Shown in pieces: positions 44,996 through 54,596 of a stretch of DNA of 64,000 bases. The notes under the pieces were generated by a model. The model was not told where the DNA came from. It did not search any database and saw only the letters and a program-made list of their open reading frames with translations. The first letter of the stretch is position 1. Each line of letters begins with the position of its first letter. This DNA comes from Rhizomicrobium palustre (GTDB lineage: Bacteria > Pseudomonadota > Alphaproteobacteria > Micropepsales > Micropepsaceae), in contig NZ_JAASRM010000001.1 of the NCBI RefSeq assembly GCF_011761565.1, forward strand, positions 1,550,139 through 1,614,138. The letters run 5' to 3'. Both the position numbers and the translations under genes were made by a program.

Positions 44996-45556
44996 TTAAA
45001 CCGCCTCGACCGCGCTGACTTCGGGGACGTAATGGCGCAAGAGATTCTCGATGCCATTGCGAAGGGTCATGGTGGCGGACGGACAGCCCGCGCAAGAGCC
45101 GCGCATGTGCAAATACACGATGCCCGAAGCTTCATCGAAGCCGTGATAGACGATATCGCCGCCATCCTGTGCCACAGCGGGACGCACGCGAGTCTCAATC
45201 AGATCCTTGATCTGCGCGACGATCTCACTGTCCTCCTCGCTTGCGGCGTGCGGCAGCTCTTTTTCCTCGGAGCTTTCGATCAAGGGTAGGCCGCGGGTGA
45301 AATGCTCCATGATGGCGCCGAGAATGGCGGGCTTCAGATGTTTCCAATCGCCATCGGCTTTGGTCACCGAGATGAAATCAGCTCCGAAGAAGACGCGGGC
45401 GACATCGGGAACCTCGAACAGGGCTCGCGCCAGAGGCGAGCGTTCCGCAGCTTCGCGGCCGTCGAAATCGGCGACCTTGCCTTCGCCCATGACGGTGACG
45501 CCGGGCAGAAATTTGAGCGTGGCCGGGTTCGGCGTCGATTCAGTCTGGATGAACAT
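44996..45556 (-). CDS. NifU-family iron-sulfur scaffold (Nfu)
   Basis: A 186-residue protein: N-terminal Nfu domain (FIQTESTPNPATLKFLPG) and C-terminal NifU domain with the Fe-S Cys pair in GSCAGCPSATMTLRNGIE. It delivers Fe-S clusters to target enzymes. Start at ATG 45556. It precedes the nitroreductase gene by 76 bases. Confidence 0.93.
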   Translation of the reverse strand: MFIQTESTPNPATLKFLPGVTVMGEGKVADFDGREAAERSPLARALFEVPDVARVFFGADFISVTKADGDWKHLKPAILGAIMEHFTRGLPLIESSEEKELPHAASEEDSEIVAQIKDLIETRVRPAVAQDGGDIVYHGFDEASGIVYLHMRGSCAGCPSATMTLRNGIENLLRHYVPEVSAVEAV

Positions 45557-45628
45557 GGCGTGATGGCCCTCTGTTGCCTTCCCTAAATGGACCCGCAAAG
45601 GCCCCCATTCAAGAGCGGGAAAACCCTC

Positions 45629-45835
45629 TTAAAAGTCGGATATTATTCCCTTTTTCTCCCAATCGCCGAAGCGGGTGGGTTCGGGACCGTTACGGCCGCC
45701 ACGTTCGGGCGGCAGGGCGGGCGCGGCTTCGGCCTGTTTGCGGCGGGCTTCTACTTCGGCGAGGGCGCGGGCGGCGGCTTCGGCGATGCGCTGCTGAATT
45801 ACCGCTTCCGGGGTAGGTTTGGGCGTATTTGCCAT
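45629..45835 (-). CDS. DUF1674/SdhAF4-like protein
   Basis: A 68-residue protein: a helical Ala/Arg/Glu-rich first half and the conserved C-terminus [23 protein letters not shown] in parts ([18 protein letters not shown]). This matches succinate dehydrogenase assembly factor 4. No sdh genes are nearby. ATG at 45835. Confidence 0.88.
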   Translation of the reverse strand: MANTPKPTPEAVIQQRIAEAAARALAEVEARRKQAEAAPALPPERGGRNGPEPTRFGDWEKKGIISDF

Positions 45836-45909
45836 TTTATTTCCGTAGCTTGACGGGTCATAAATCGATCTTACATCACTTCTGCAGCTTAAGGCTTGGA
45901 CCAAAACAC

Positions 45910-46836
45910 GTGAATACTCTGCGTACCGGCATTCTCATGGCGGCCATGACCGGGCTTTTTGTCGGGGTTGGCGCCCTTTTGGGCGGCCCGACGGGCATGA
46001 TGATGGCGTTCATTTTCGCGGTCGGCACCAATGCCTTCGCCTATTGGAATTCGGACAAGGTGGTCTTGCGCATGTATGGCGCCCAGGAGGTGGATGAAAA
46101 CACCGCTCCCCGGCTCTATGGCATGGTGCGCGATCTTTCCAAGGCGGCGGGCCTGCCCATGCCGCGCGTCTGCATCGTGGAAAATGACCAGCCCAACGCC
46201 TTTGCCACGGGACGCGACCCCGAACATGCCGCCGTCTGCGCCACCACGGGCCTTCTCAACCGAGTCAATGACCAGGAGCTGGCAGGCGTACTCGCCCATG
46301 AGCTGGGCCATGTGAAGAACCGCGATACCCTGACCATGACCATCACCGCGACCATTGCGGGCGCCATCTCGATGCTGGCCAATTTCGCGATGTTCTTCGG
46401 CGGCGGCGAGCGGCGCAATAATGGCCTCGGGATTGCGGGCGTGCTGCTCGTCTCCATCCTCGCCCCCATCGCGGCCATGCTGGTGCAGGCCACCATCAGC
46501 CGCACGCGCGAATTCGAAGCCGATAAGGCGGGCGCGGAAATCTCCCGCCATCCCTTGTGGCTGGCTTCCGCCCTGTCGCGCATCGAGCATGCCGCCCAGG
46601 TGACCCATAATCCCGAAGCTCAGGCCAATCCGGCGACGGCCCATATGTTCATCATCAACCCGCTTGCGGGCGGTGGCTTGGCCGGGCTTTTCGCCACCCA
46701 TCCGCCGACGGAGCAGCGCATCGCTCGCCTGCGCGCATTGGCGAACACGATGGGTGAGCAGGAGAACCCGATCAGCAGCGTGCCCAAGGCCGGGCCCTGG
46801 AGCCAGCCGCAAGTGACCAAAGGTCCGTGGGGATGA
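45910..46836 (+). CDS. htpX: Protease HtpX
   Basis: A 308-residue M48 protease with the zinc motif [13 protein letters not shown], the Glu ligand in REFEADKAG and four helices around it. It degrades misfolded inner membrane proteins. The start is GTG 45910 with only a weak ribosome binding site; the frame upstream runs antisense to the SdhAF4 gene. It overlaps rsmB by 4 bases. Confidence 0.94.
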   Translation: MNTLRTGILMAAMTGLFVGVGALLGGPTGMMMAFIFAVGTNAFAYWNSDKVVLRMYGAQEVDENTAPRLYGMVRDLSKAAGLPMPRVCIVENDQPNAFATGRDPEHAAVCATTGLLNRVNDQELAGVLAHELGHVKNRDTLTMTITATIAGAISMLANFAMFFGGGERRNNGLGIAGVLLVSILAPIAAMLVQATISRTREFEADKAGAEISRHPLWLASALSRIEHAAQVTHNPEAQANPATAHMFIINPLAGGGLAGLFATHPPTEQRIARLRALANTMGEQENPISSVPKAGPWSQPQVTKGPWG

Positions 46837-48107
46837 GCTCTGCCGGTTTGCCTGCCCGAAAAGCTGCTCTTTCCATTCTGACCGAAGTCTTGCGTAAGCG
46901 CCGTCCCCTGGATGTGGCGCTTGCTGCCACAGAGGGGCTTGAGGCCCGCGATGCCGGTTTTGCCCGCGCCATTGCGAGCGAGACCTTGCGGCGCCTGGGT
47001 CAGCTTGAAGCCCTGATCCGTGAATTCGTGCCCAAGCCGCCCGCGCGTAACCGCGCCGGGCCTGCGCCGGAAATTCTTCTGGCGGGCGCATGTGAGTTGT
47101 TGTTCCTGGATGTGCCTGCTCATGCCGCGGTGGATGGCGCCAATCGTCTGGCGCAAGCCGACCGCAATGCGGTGCATTTCAAGCCGTTGATCAATGCGGT
47201 GCTGCGAAGGGTGAGCCGCGACGGCAAGGCGGTGATCGAAGCGCAAAACGCGGCCGAACTGAATACGCCCGATTGGCTCTTTATGCGCTGGGCCGACACC
47301 TATGGCGAAGAGGTCGCGCGCGCCATTGCCGATGCCCATCAAGGCGTGCCGCCGCTCGATATCGTGTCGAAGGGCGGCGCGATCGAGGGCGCGGAAAATC
47401 TTTTCGGCAATGTCTGGCGTTTTGCCGAGCCGCAACGCGTCGATGCGCTGGCGGGCTATGAAGAAGGCCTCTTCTGGGTGCAGGACGCCGCCGCCACACT
47501 GCCGCCGCTGCTGCTTGGCGATGTGAAGGGGCAGAAGGTGATCGATCTTTGCGCCGCGCCGGGTGGGAAAACAGCGCAGCTCGCCGCCGCGGGCGCGATC
47601 GTGACCGCCGTGGAACGCGAAGAGGCGCGCATGGCGCAGCTTTTCGAAAATCTCGCGCGGCTAAAATTAGAGGCCGAAACCGTGGTGGGGGACGCGCGCG
47701 ATTGGCGGCCGAAAGAGCCAGTGCCTTTTGTGCTGCTCGATGCGCCGTGCAGCGCCACCGGCACCATTCGCCGCCATCCCGAACTTCCCTGGATCAAAAG
47801 CGCCAGCGATGTGACGCTGTGTTCGCAAGCGGCGGGCGATATTCTCGACAGTGCTGGCGAGATGGTAGCGCCGGGCGGGCTGTTGGTGTTTGCAACATGT
47901 TCGCTGGAACGCGAAGAAGGCAGCGAACAGATCGATGCCTTCCTGGAACGCAATGGGGATTTCACGCGCGAAGCGGTGAAGCCGGAAGAAATCTTCGGCC
48001 ATCACGAGCTTATCGATGCCAATGGCGATCTCAGGACGCTGCCCTGCCATCTGAAAGACAAAGGCGGCATGGACGGATTCTTCGCAGCAAGACTGCGGAA
48101 GAAGTAG
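46833..48107 (+). CDS. rsmB: 16S rRNA (cytosine967-C5)-methyltransferase
   Basis: A 424-residue protein: N-terminal NusB-like RNA-binding domain, then a methyltransferase with [17 protein letters not shown], the [16 protein letters not shown] motif IV Cys and [10 protein letters not shown] motif VI Cys. It methylates C967 in 16S rRNA. ATG at 46833 overlaps the htpX stop; a GTG two codons earlier is possible. Confidence 0.93.
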   Translation: MSSAGLPARKAALSILTEVLRKRRPLDVALAATEGLEARDAGFARAIASETLRRLGQLEALIREFVPKPPARNRAGPAPEILLAGACELLFLDVPAHAAVDGANRLAQADRNAVHFKPLINAVLRRVSRDGKAVIEAQNAAELNTPDWLFMRWADTYGEEVARAIADAHQGVPPLDIVSKGGAIEGAENLFGNVWRFAEPQRVDALAGYEEGLFWVQDAAATLPPLLLGDVKGQKVIDLCAAPGGKTAQLAAAGAIVTAVEREEARMAQLFENLARLKLEAETVVGDARDWRPKEPVPFVLLDAPCSATGTIRRHPELPWIKSASDVTLCSQAAGDILDSAGEMVAPGGLLVFATCSLEREEGSEQIDAFLERNGDFTREAVKPEEIFGHHELIDANGDLRTLPCHLKDKGGMDGFFAARLRKK

Positions 48108-48165
48108 GACGTGCTTCCGCCTTCGCTAAAGCTACGGCGGACAAGTCGAAACTCACCGCAAAATT

Positions 48166-48307
48166 GTCATCCCGGGCGATCAGGCCCTGCGCAGCAGGGG
48201 CTGAGAGACCCGGGACCCACTTCAACACCGTCCAGATTTCCAAGTAGATCCCGGATCGCGCCCATCTGCGAAACGTAGAGATCTTCGCGGGCGCGTCCGG
48301 GATGACA
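48166..48307. repeat. 142-bp intergenic repeat, family R2 (copy b)
   Basis: Starts GTCATCCCGGGCG and ends GTCCGGGATGACA, with AGACCCGGGACCCACT, CCAGATTT and CCCGGATCGCGCCCA inside, all matching the copy at 26605. It fills the gap between rsmB and the coiled-coil gene. Confidence 0.8.
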
Positions 48308-48331
48308 GGTAGGGAGAGGTGAAAAATCACC

Positions 48332-50347
48332 TCACAGCCTTCCCAGCGCGTAGGCCACTGTCAGATAGATTTTGCCGGTATCGGCGGAGAGGATGGTGGG
48401 GGCCAAAAGACCGCCGCCATCGCCTTCCTTGGCACGGGCGAGCAGGGCTTCGAATTCCTGCATATAGGCGTTGGCGCTGTCGCGGAAACGCGCGTTCTCG
48501 CGATAAAGATCGGCGATGCGATGCACCATGTCGTCATCGATGGTGGAGGCAAGCTTGCGCGCGAAGACGGCGCGATCGCCAGAAAGATAGCGGCGCCACT
48601 CTTCCTCATGCGGCTCGGCATCGGCAGAGACCGCATCAAGATCGATGGCGAGATCGTTCAGCGCGGCCTGTAGCGCCCCCAGCGCGGCAGCGGCGCCGGG
48701 GCGAAGGTCTTTGCGCGGCGCATCGCGATCTTCGGCAGCGGCGGCGAGCAGGGTCGACATCTGCCACTTCTCGCCTTCCTTGGGCTTTTTCTTGGAGCCG
48801 GTGGTGAGCTTGCGCGCCAGCCCGCGCAGGCCTTCATCCGCAGGCTCTGCCGGTTCTTCGGGCCGGGTCTCGCGCGGGGTGGGGCGGGCGGTGGTGCGGG
48901 CGTGGATGGTGGAGAGGGTGCGCGCGGAAAGATCGAGGATTTCCTCGGTTTCGCTCCGCACCATCTGACGGACACGCTGCGCTTCTTCCTGCGCGATGGC
49001 AGGAAGCTTGGAGATATGACGCTCGAACTCCTCCACCGCCTTGTTCATGGCGGCGTGAATCTCCTTGGTTTCCTGGGTGAGCTTGGCGGCGGTGCGCAAG
49101 AGCCGGTCGCATTCGCCCATAGCCTCGCCGACCAGCGACTTGGCATCGGCCTTGGCTTGGCCCGTGGTTTCGCCAATCAAGGTCTGGGCGCTGACGCCCG
49201 CATCCTGCATGGTCACAACCAGGGCCGCCATAGTCTCATGCGCGTGTTCGGCGGTCACCTTGAGCCGGTCTGTTTCCTTGGCAAAGCTCTGCGCCAGATG
49301 AGCGGTGCGCTGGGTGGCATTCGACATGAGATGCTCAAAACCGCGATCGGTATCCTGGCTCAAGGTCTCGAACTTCTTTGCCTCTGCCGCGAAGGCGGTG
49401 ATGGTCTGTTCCAGCGTCGTCTTTTGGGCCGAGAGGGCAGCTTCAAAGGCGGTGGAATCCTCTTTGAGACGGCCCATCAGCTCGTTCATCGCGGCGCGGT
49501 GGCGCTCCTGGCGGCCAAGCACGAATTCGGCCCGCGCCATGGCGGCATCGGCCACCGATTCAATCCGCTTGGCCTGCTTGTCGAGTTCGACCGCGGCGGC
49601 ATGGGGCGCATCGGCGGCGGTGGAGGCGGCTTGGCGGAAGTTGGCCGCTTGGCCTTCCAGGCTCTGGCCCGCGGCTTTGAGCGAACCTTCCGCAGCCTCG
49701 ATCATGGATTTGAGCTGGGCAGTGCGGCCGGCCACGGTTTCCCCGGCGCGGGTCGCGGCATCGGCAAGCGTGACGGCGACGCCTTCGATACGCTCGCGCT
49801 CCTGGGTCAAGCGGGTGGCCAAAGCTTCGCCCCGCACATCCACGCGGGCCCCTGCTTCATCGAGGGCGGAAATCTGGTTCTCGAGCACGGTTTCGAGCGC
49901 CCGCAAGCGATTGAAGGCGCCATCCAGCCCGGCATTGAGGCCATCAAGCTCACGACGGACCGCGCGGCCCAGGCGGGCGGCGGTGCGGGCGGCAGTCTCG
50001 TCTGCCGTGAAGAGGCGGTTGGTGACCTCGGCAAGCTCATCGGCGGCGCGCGACATTGCCATGCCCCGGGCCAAGGACCAGGCCAGCACGATGAAAAGGG
50101 CAGGCGGCACCACCGTCACCACCGTGTAAATCGCCGCCATCGGCAGATCGAGCGCGACAAAGCCATTGGTGCGGACAAGGCCAAGAAAATAGGCTCCGGC
50201 GCCGCCAACCCAGAACCCTGCCAAAACGCCAGCCGCAATCTGCCCGATACGCGCCCCGGTATCGGATTTCGGCTTTGCGCGCGGCCGCTCCAGCATGGGC
50301 TCTTCGACCGGTTCGGAGGCGGGAGAAATGAGAGTCGGCGGGACCAT
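48332..50347 (-). CDS. Membrane-anchored coiled-coil protein, TipN-like
   Basis: A 671-residue protein. Two membrane helices lie at about residues 35-60 and 70-95, then about 380 residues of Ala/Glu-rich coiled coil, a Pro/Arg-rich linker near residue 490, and a conserved C-terminus (DLYRENARFRDSANAYMQEFEALL and SADTGKIYLTVAYALGRL). This layout resembles TipN-type polarity proteins of alphaproteobacteria; I cannot confirm orthology. ATG 50347 follows AGAGG; an earlier Met at 50386 lacks one. It is probably a spatial scaffold. Confidence 0.75.
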   Translation of the reverse strand: MVPPTLISPASEPVEEPMLERPRAKPKSDTGARIGQIAAGVLAGFWVGGAGAYFLGLVRTNGFVALDLPMAAIYTVVTVVPPALFIVLAWSLARGMAMSRAADELAEVTNRLFTADETAARTAARLGRAVRRELDGLNAGLDGAFNRLRALETVLENQISALDEAGARVDVRGEALATRLTQERERIEGVAVTLADAATRAGETVAGRTAQLKSMIEAAEGSLKAAGQSLEGQAANFRQAASTAADAPHAAAVELDKQAKRIESVADAAMARAEFVLGRQERHRAAMNELMGRLKEDSTAFEAALSAQKTTLEQTITAFAAEAKKFETLSQDTDRGFEHLMSNATQRTAHLAQSFAKETDRLKVTAEHAHETMAALVVTMQDAGVSAQTLIGETTGQAKADAKSLVGEAMGECDRLLRTAAKLTQETKEIHAAMNKAVEEFERHISKLPAIAQEEAQRVRQMVRSETEEILDLSARTLSTIHARTTARPTPRETRPEEPAEPADEGLRGLARKLTTGSKKKPKEGEKWQMSTLLAAAAEDRDAPRKDLRPGAAAALGALQAALNDLAIDLDAVSADAEPHEEEWRRYLSGDRAVFARKLASTIDDDMVHRIADLYRENARFRDSANAYMQEFEALLARAKEGDGGGLLAPTILSADTGKIYLTVAYALGRL

Positions 50348-50467
50348 AACGACCTCTTTTGTCGGGAGCCGGACGAGTTTAACCATAGGGCCCAATGGGC
50401 GCGATAGGACTCGCGGGCAAATTCCGTGGGAAAGTTGGTCCCAGGGGCGAAAATCGGGGGGAACGGC

Positions 50468-51175
50468 ATGGAACAGCTCGCGGCGGCGGCCTTATGCTTC
50501 TTGGGCATTCACCTCTTGGTGTCCGGCACCACGCTCAGGGACGTCCTGACACGGAATATTGGCGAGAAGCCCTATCTGGGGTTCTTCGCGCTGACCTCTT
50601 TGGCAGTGATTGTGTGGCTCGCCTGCAGCTATAATGCGGCGAGTGTTTCTACCGCGAACACTGTTCTCTTCAATTTAGGGGGCGGCTTCAGGAGCTTTGC
50701 CGGTCTGCCGGTGATGCTGATCGCCTTTATGTTAGTGCTGCCCGGCGTGTTGCGCGGCAATCCCACCAGCCAGGGCCAAGAAAAAGCGAAAATCTCCGGC
50801 ATTTTGCGCATCACCCGCCATCCCTTCCTGTGGGGTGCCACGCTGTGGTCGGGCTTTCACCTTCTGGCGCTGGGCACGCTGGCGGGTGTGCTTTTCTTCG
50901 GAACGTTTTTCCTGGTCGCGGTCATCGGCATGCGCGCCATCGATGGCAAGGTGAAGCGCAAACGCCCCGCCGATTGGGCAATGATCATCTCGCAGAGCTC
51001 GGCCATCCCCTTCGCCGCGATCTTTGAAGGCAAGAATATCTTTGTGGCACGCGAGATTTTCGACTGGCGCTTTGGTATCGCGCTGGTGGCGTTTGTGGCT
51101 TTCGCGGTGCTGCACGTGAAGATCTTTTCCGTGCCCGCGTTTCCGCCGCAATGGCTTGGGCTCCTCACCCTTTGA
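50468..51175 (+). CDS. NnrU-family membrane protein
   Basis: A 235-residue membrane protein with about six helices and the NnrU signature ITRHPFLWGATLWSGFHLLALG. The family is named for a gene near denitrification genes but is widespread; some relatives are isoprenoid or heme-linked methyl/reductase-like membrane proteins. No nitrogen-oxide genes are nearby. ATG at 50468 after GGGGGGA. Its 3' end overlaps the convergent GNAT gene by 11 bases. Confidence 0.88.
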   Translation: MEQLAAAALCFLGIHLLVSGTTLRDVLTRNIGEKPYLGFFALTSLAVIVWLACSYNAASVSTANTVLFNLGGGFRSFAGLPVMLIAFMLVLPGVLRGNPTSQGQEKAKISGILRITRHPFLWGATLWSGFHLLALGTLAGVLFFGTFFLVAVIGMRAIDGKVKRKRPADWAMIISQSSAIPFAAIFEGKNIFVAREIFDWRFGIALVAFVAFAVLHVKIFSVPAFPPQWLGLLTL

Positions 51176-51932
51176 CGCGGTAGTGATAGCCGTAAAGCGC
51201 TTTAAACCCGAGGCTTTCATACAGGCGGCGGGCGGGCGTGTTCGTCTCTTCCACGCAGAGGGTGAGAAAATCGCAGGCTTGGTTTTGTGCCCAGCCCGCC
51301 AAAGCTTGAACGACTTTGCGCGCCAGACCACAGCGGCGGAAGGAAGGATCGGTGCGGACGAGATTGATCGCCGCCATTTTCATGTCGCCATCATGCGCGA
51401 GGCCAATATGCCCGCAAGCCCGGCCGACGCCTTCGTGAAACGCCACAGCGGCGGTATTGGGAATGGCGAGCCGCGCCACAACGGCAAGCCGCTCTTCGCC
51501 GTCTTCCGGGGATTTGGAGCCAAGCCGCACCAGCCGTGCAAAGTCTTCCGGCGCATCAAACCGCACATCGCTGGACGCTTCCGCAATCTCAGAGGCTTGC
51601 GCGGTATAGACCAGCGAATGACCCTCGGCACGATAGCCGCGTACGTCCAACATCTTTTCCAACGCAGCGGGTTTCGCGGCAGGATGCAGCGCGAACATCG
51701 GCTTTAGCCCGCGCGCCGCGTAAGCGGCTTCGACATGCGCAATGGCGACCTCAAGATCGGGGCCCGAAAAATCCAACACCGCCACCGAATTGGGGCGATG
51801 GCCTTTGGCGCCCGCAAAACGTAAGCGCCAGCCTTGAAACTCGACACTTTCCACACCCGGCCAGGTCAATAGCGAAAGCCGCTCGATCGTTTCGGCTGCG
51901 TTGTTAACGGGGTGTTGACCAAGATTTTGCAT
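51165..51932 (-). CDS. GNAT N-acetyltransferase, two-domain
   Basis: A 255-residue protein: the N-terminal half is GNAT-like but degenerate (GWRLRFAGAKGHRPNSV), the C-terminal half has the acetyl-CoA loop VRTDPSFRRCGLARKVVQALAG and ETNTPARRLYESLGF. This tandem arrangement is common. The substrate is unknown. Start at ATG 51932; a longer frame runs antisense into the Hpt gene. Confidence 0.85.
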   Translation of the reverse strand: MQNLGQHPVNNAAETIERLSLLTWPGVESVEFQGWRLRFAGAKGHRPNSVAVLDFSGPDLEVAIAHVEAAYAARGLKPMFALHPAAKPAALEKMLDVRGYRAEGHSLVYTAQASEIAEASSDVRFDAPEDFARLVRLGSKSPEDGEERLAVVARLAIPNTAAVAFHEGVGRACGHIGLAHDGDMKMAAINLVRTDPSFRRCGLARKVVQALAGWAQNQACDFLTLCVEETNTPARRLYESLGFKALYGYHYRVKG

Positions 51933-51962
51933 AATGGGCTGAAGCTCGCGAGGGGAATAGCG

Positions 51963-52310
51963 ATGAAGGGTGCGGTCGATCTCGATCACCTCTGCCGTTA
52001 TACGGGGGGCGACGAGGCGCTCAATGCCGAAGTTCTGAAGCTGTTCGATGACCAGGTGACCGATATGGTCGGGCGGCTGAATGCCGTCTTGGACGCGCGC
52101 GACGCCAAAAGCTGGCGCCAGATCACCCACACCTTGAAAGGCGCTGCGCGGGGCATCGGCGCCTTCAAATTCGCCGACATGGCTGCCGCCGCCGAGCCGA
52201 TCGATCTTATTTCCGACCGGATGAGCGCAGCCGCGGCAATCGAGAATTTAACAACCACCTCCGCCGAGGTGCGCAGCTTCATTCGTGATTACTTGGCGCG
52301 CGCTTCGTAG
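51963..52310 (+). CDS. Histidine phosphotransfer (Hpt) domain protein
   Basis: A 115-residue helical protein with the Hpt phospho-His in ITHTLKGAARGIGAFKFAD and YTGGDEALNAEVLKLFDDQ before it. It may relay phosphate between a hybrid kinase and a response regulator, neither of which is nearby. GAGGGG precedes the ATG at 51963. It overlaps the convergent chorismate mutase gene by 22 bases. Confidence 0.88.
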   Translation: MKGAVDLDHLCRYTGGDEALNAEVLKLFDDQVTDMVGRLNAVLDARDAKSWRQITHTLKGAARGIGAFKFADMAAAAEPIDLISDRMSAAAAIENLTTTSAEVRSFIRDYLARAS

Positions 52311-52561
52311 CAATCCATTTCGAGCGCGATGGAGCCTTCCATCAGCTCGCGCCACACCCTTTGGGCGATTTCGACCTTCAGACCGGCTTTTTCAGCGGCG
52401 GCGCTGACCTTGTTCAAAACATCCTGAATGCGCGCTTCGTCACGTATCTCGTGCCGATGGGCTTTGATTTCCGCCGCCCGTTCGATATAGCGCTGGCGTT
52501 GGGAAAGGAGCTCCACCAGCTGAGAATCCAAAAAATCGATCTGTTCACGCAGCTCTGCCAT
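52289..52561 (-). CDS. Chorismate mutase, AroQ class
   Basis: A 90-residue helical protein: AELREQIDFLDSQLVELLSQRQRY (the conserved Arg/Lys pattern), DEARIQDVLNKVSAAAE and VWRELMEGSIALE. It converts chorismate to prephenate for Phe and Tyr. ATG at 52561 is used; the frame has an upstream TTG at 52621. Confidence 0.9.
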   Translation of the reverse strand: MAELREQIDFLDSQLVELLSQRQRYIERAAEIKAHRHEIRDEARIQDVLNKVSAAAEKAGLKVEIAQRVWRELMEGSIALEMDCYEARAK

Positions 52562-52741
52562 GTTAAGGCATTGTTCTGCTGACTTTTTTTCCAAGGCACG
52601 CCTCGTGATTACCCGCGTCAATCTGTGGCATGGGTCGCATCGGGAGGCAAGCGGAGGTGATTTTTCGGATTGTTGCGGCGCCTCTTTTTACATATAGGTG
52701 TAGTCGTTTCTTCTAAACCACAGGCCTCGATAGTAAAATAG

Positions 52742-53770
<1,029 letters not shown>

Positions 53771-53787
53771 TCGAGGACCCATCAGCG

Positions 53788-54096
53788 ATGAAAATTTTCG
53801 CCAAAGACCGCGACGGCAAGGAAATCGAGATCGAAGGCCGTGACGGCTGGACGATCATGGAAATGCTGCGCGAAGCGGGCCTGCCGATCACCGCCGAATG
53901 CGGCGGCGCCTGCGCTTGCGCCACCTGCCATGTCTATATCGACCCGGAATGGGTGGAAAAGCTGACGCCGGCCTCCGATATGGAAGTGGACATGCTGGAT
54001 ATGGCCCTCGCGGTGGAGCCCAATTCGCGCCTTTCCTGCCAGCTCACCTGCTCGGAAGAGCTGGACGGCATCAAGGTCACGCTGGCGCCGGAATAA
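53788..54096 (+). CDS. [2Fe-2S] ferredoxin, adrenodoxin type
   Basis: A 102-residue ferredoxin with the cluster Cys residues in AECGGACACATCHVYID and LSCQLTCSEELD. It carries electrons from the reductase upstream. It is of the ISC/adrenodoxin family. A rho-independent terminator follows, whose right half is duplicated at 55015. Confidence 0.95.
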   Translation: MKIFAKDRDGKEIEIEGRDGWTIMEMLREAGLPITAECGGACACATCHVYIDPEWVEKLTPASDMEVDMLDMALAVEPNSRLSCQLTCSEELDGIKVTLAPE

Positions 54097-54125
54097 GCGC
54101 CGGTAAGAAGGTTTAGAAGACAGAG

Positions 54126-54155
54126 CAGGGGCCTTCGCGGCCCCTGTTTTTGTTT
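54126..54155 (+). terminator. Rho-independent terminator after ferredoxin gene
   Basis: An 8-bp stem CAGGGGCC / GGCCCCTG with loop TTCGC is followed by TTTTTGTTT. The right half from 54137 is repeated exactly at 55015-55033. Confidence 0.85.
54137..54155 (+). repeat. 19-bp direct repeat, left copy
   Basis: GCGGCCCCTGTTTTTGTTT, the right arm and T-run of the ferredoxin terminator, recurs without mismatch at 55015-55033. The two copies enclose the tRNA and the ribbon-helix-helix gene. It could be a target or attachment-site duplication. Confidence 0.7.
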
Positions 54156-54168
54156 GGGGCGTGCAGTC

Positions 54169-54366
54169 TTATCCGCGCTTCGTACGGCCTTGGCGAATAT
54201 GGTCTTGAACCGAAGTTTGCTTCAGGGCGTCGAGGATCAGAGCCCGACAAATCGTGGCTCGTTTTTTCCCGTAGAGTCCAAACGGAATGAGACCATTCTC
54301 AATCATTTCAATAGCTTCTAAGGGAAGCGTGATCGAAAAGCCCTTGCTTTCGCTGTCTTCATTCAT
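54169..54366 (-). CDS. Small ribbon-helix-helix-like protein
   Basis: A 65-residue protein: SKGFSITLPLEAIEMIENGLIPFGLYGKKRATICRALILDALKQ, read in parts, has the strand-helix-helix pattern of an Arc/CopG-type RHH DNA-binding protein (FSITLPLEAIEMI as strand and first helix, RATICRALILDAL as second). The ATG at 54366 has no strong ribosome binding site; an ATG at 54399 is in frame. Its promoter lies within a nested inverted repeat. GC is lower than the neighbours. It may repress itself; a toxin partner is not seen. Confidence 0.65.
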   Translation of the reverse strand: MNEDSESKGFSITLPLEAIEMIENGLIPFGLYGKKRATICRALILDALKQTSVQDHIRQGRTKRG

Positions 54367-54367
54367 T

Positions 54368-54416
54368 GGTTTCACAATGGAATTGCAATGCCTTTCCATT
54401 GTTATACTGTGAAACC
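54368..54416 (-). promoter_or_regulatory. Nested inverted repeat with -10 element before the RHH gene
   Basis: On the minus strand GGTTTCACA and AATGGAA, split by GTATAAC, mirror TTCCATTGTGAAACC just before the ATG. The split segment carries TATAAC, a -10 hexamer. This looks like an operator built around a promoter, fitting self-regulation by the RHH protein. Confidence 0.5.
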
Positions 54417-54452
54417 AGAAGCGAATCGACTCAGTGATTCGTTCGTGATCTA

Positions 54453-54479
54453 AAAAGAAAGGCCCCCTTAAGGGGGCCT
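54453..54479 (-). terminator. Rho-independent terminator of the tRNA
   Basis: On the minus strand AGGCCCCC, TTAA, GGGGGCCT is followed by TTCTTTTT. It lies 10 bases after the encoded CCA and ends the tRNA transcript. Confidence 0.88.
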
Positions 54480-54488
54480 GAGTAAAAT

Positions 54489-54596
54489 TGGTGGATGCGG
54501 TGGGATTCGAACCCACGGGACCCCTGGTCGCCGGCAAGCTAGAGGGGTCCACTCCGATTATAAGTCGGGCACTTTCAGCCACTCAGTCACGCATCC
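54489..54596 (-). tRNA. Class II tRNA with UAU anticodon, candidate tRNA-Ile(UAU)
   Basis: Folding the minus strand by eye gives a 7-bp acceptor stem (GGATGCG/CGCATCC), A73 and encoded CCA, a 3-bp D stem with G18G19, a T arm GTGGG-TTCGAAT-CCCAC, and an anticodon loop CTTATAA, so the anticodon is UAU (54562-54560). The anticodon stem has four pairs plus a C27-A43 mismatch. The variable arm is an 8-bp perfect stem (GGACCCCT/AGGGGTCC) with a 17-base loop; the RNA is 105 nt without CCA. Ile features U12-A23, C29-G41, A37, A38 and A73 are present, C4-G69 is not. Long variable arms belong to Leu, Ser and Tyr, so this combination is odd. Confidence 0.8.

Noticed and set aside
48902..50407. 501-codon frame antisense to the coiled-coil gene
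   Set aside because: A shadow of the Ala/Glu-rich coiled-coil codons on the other strand.
54489..54596. Reading the tRNA as tRNA-Ser, Leu or Tyr
   Set aside because: The long variable arm fits these, but the anticodon is UAU, the discriminator is A (not G as in Ser) and the loop CTTATAA is of the Ile type.
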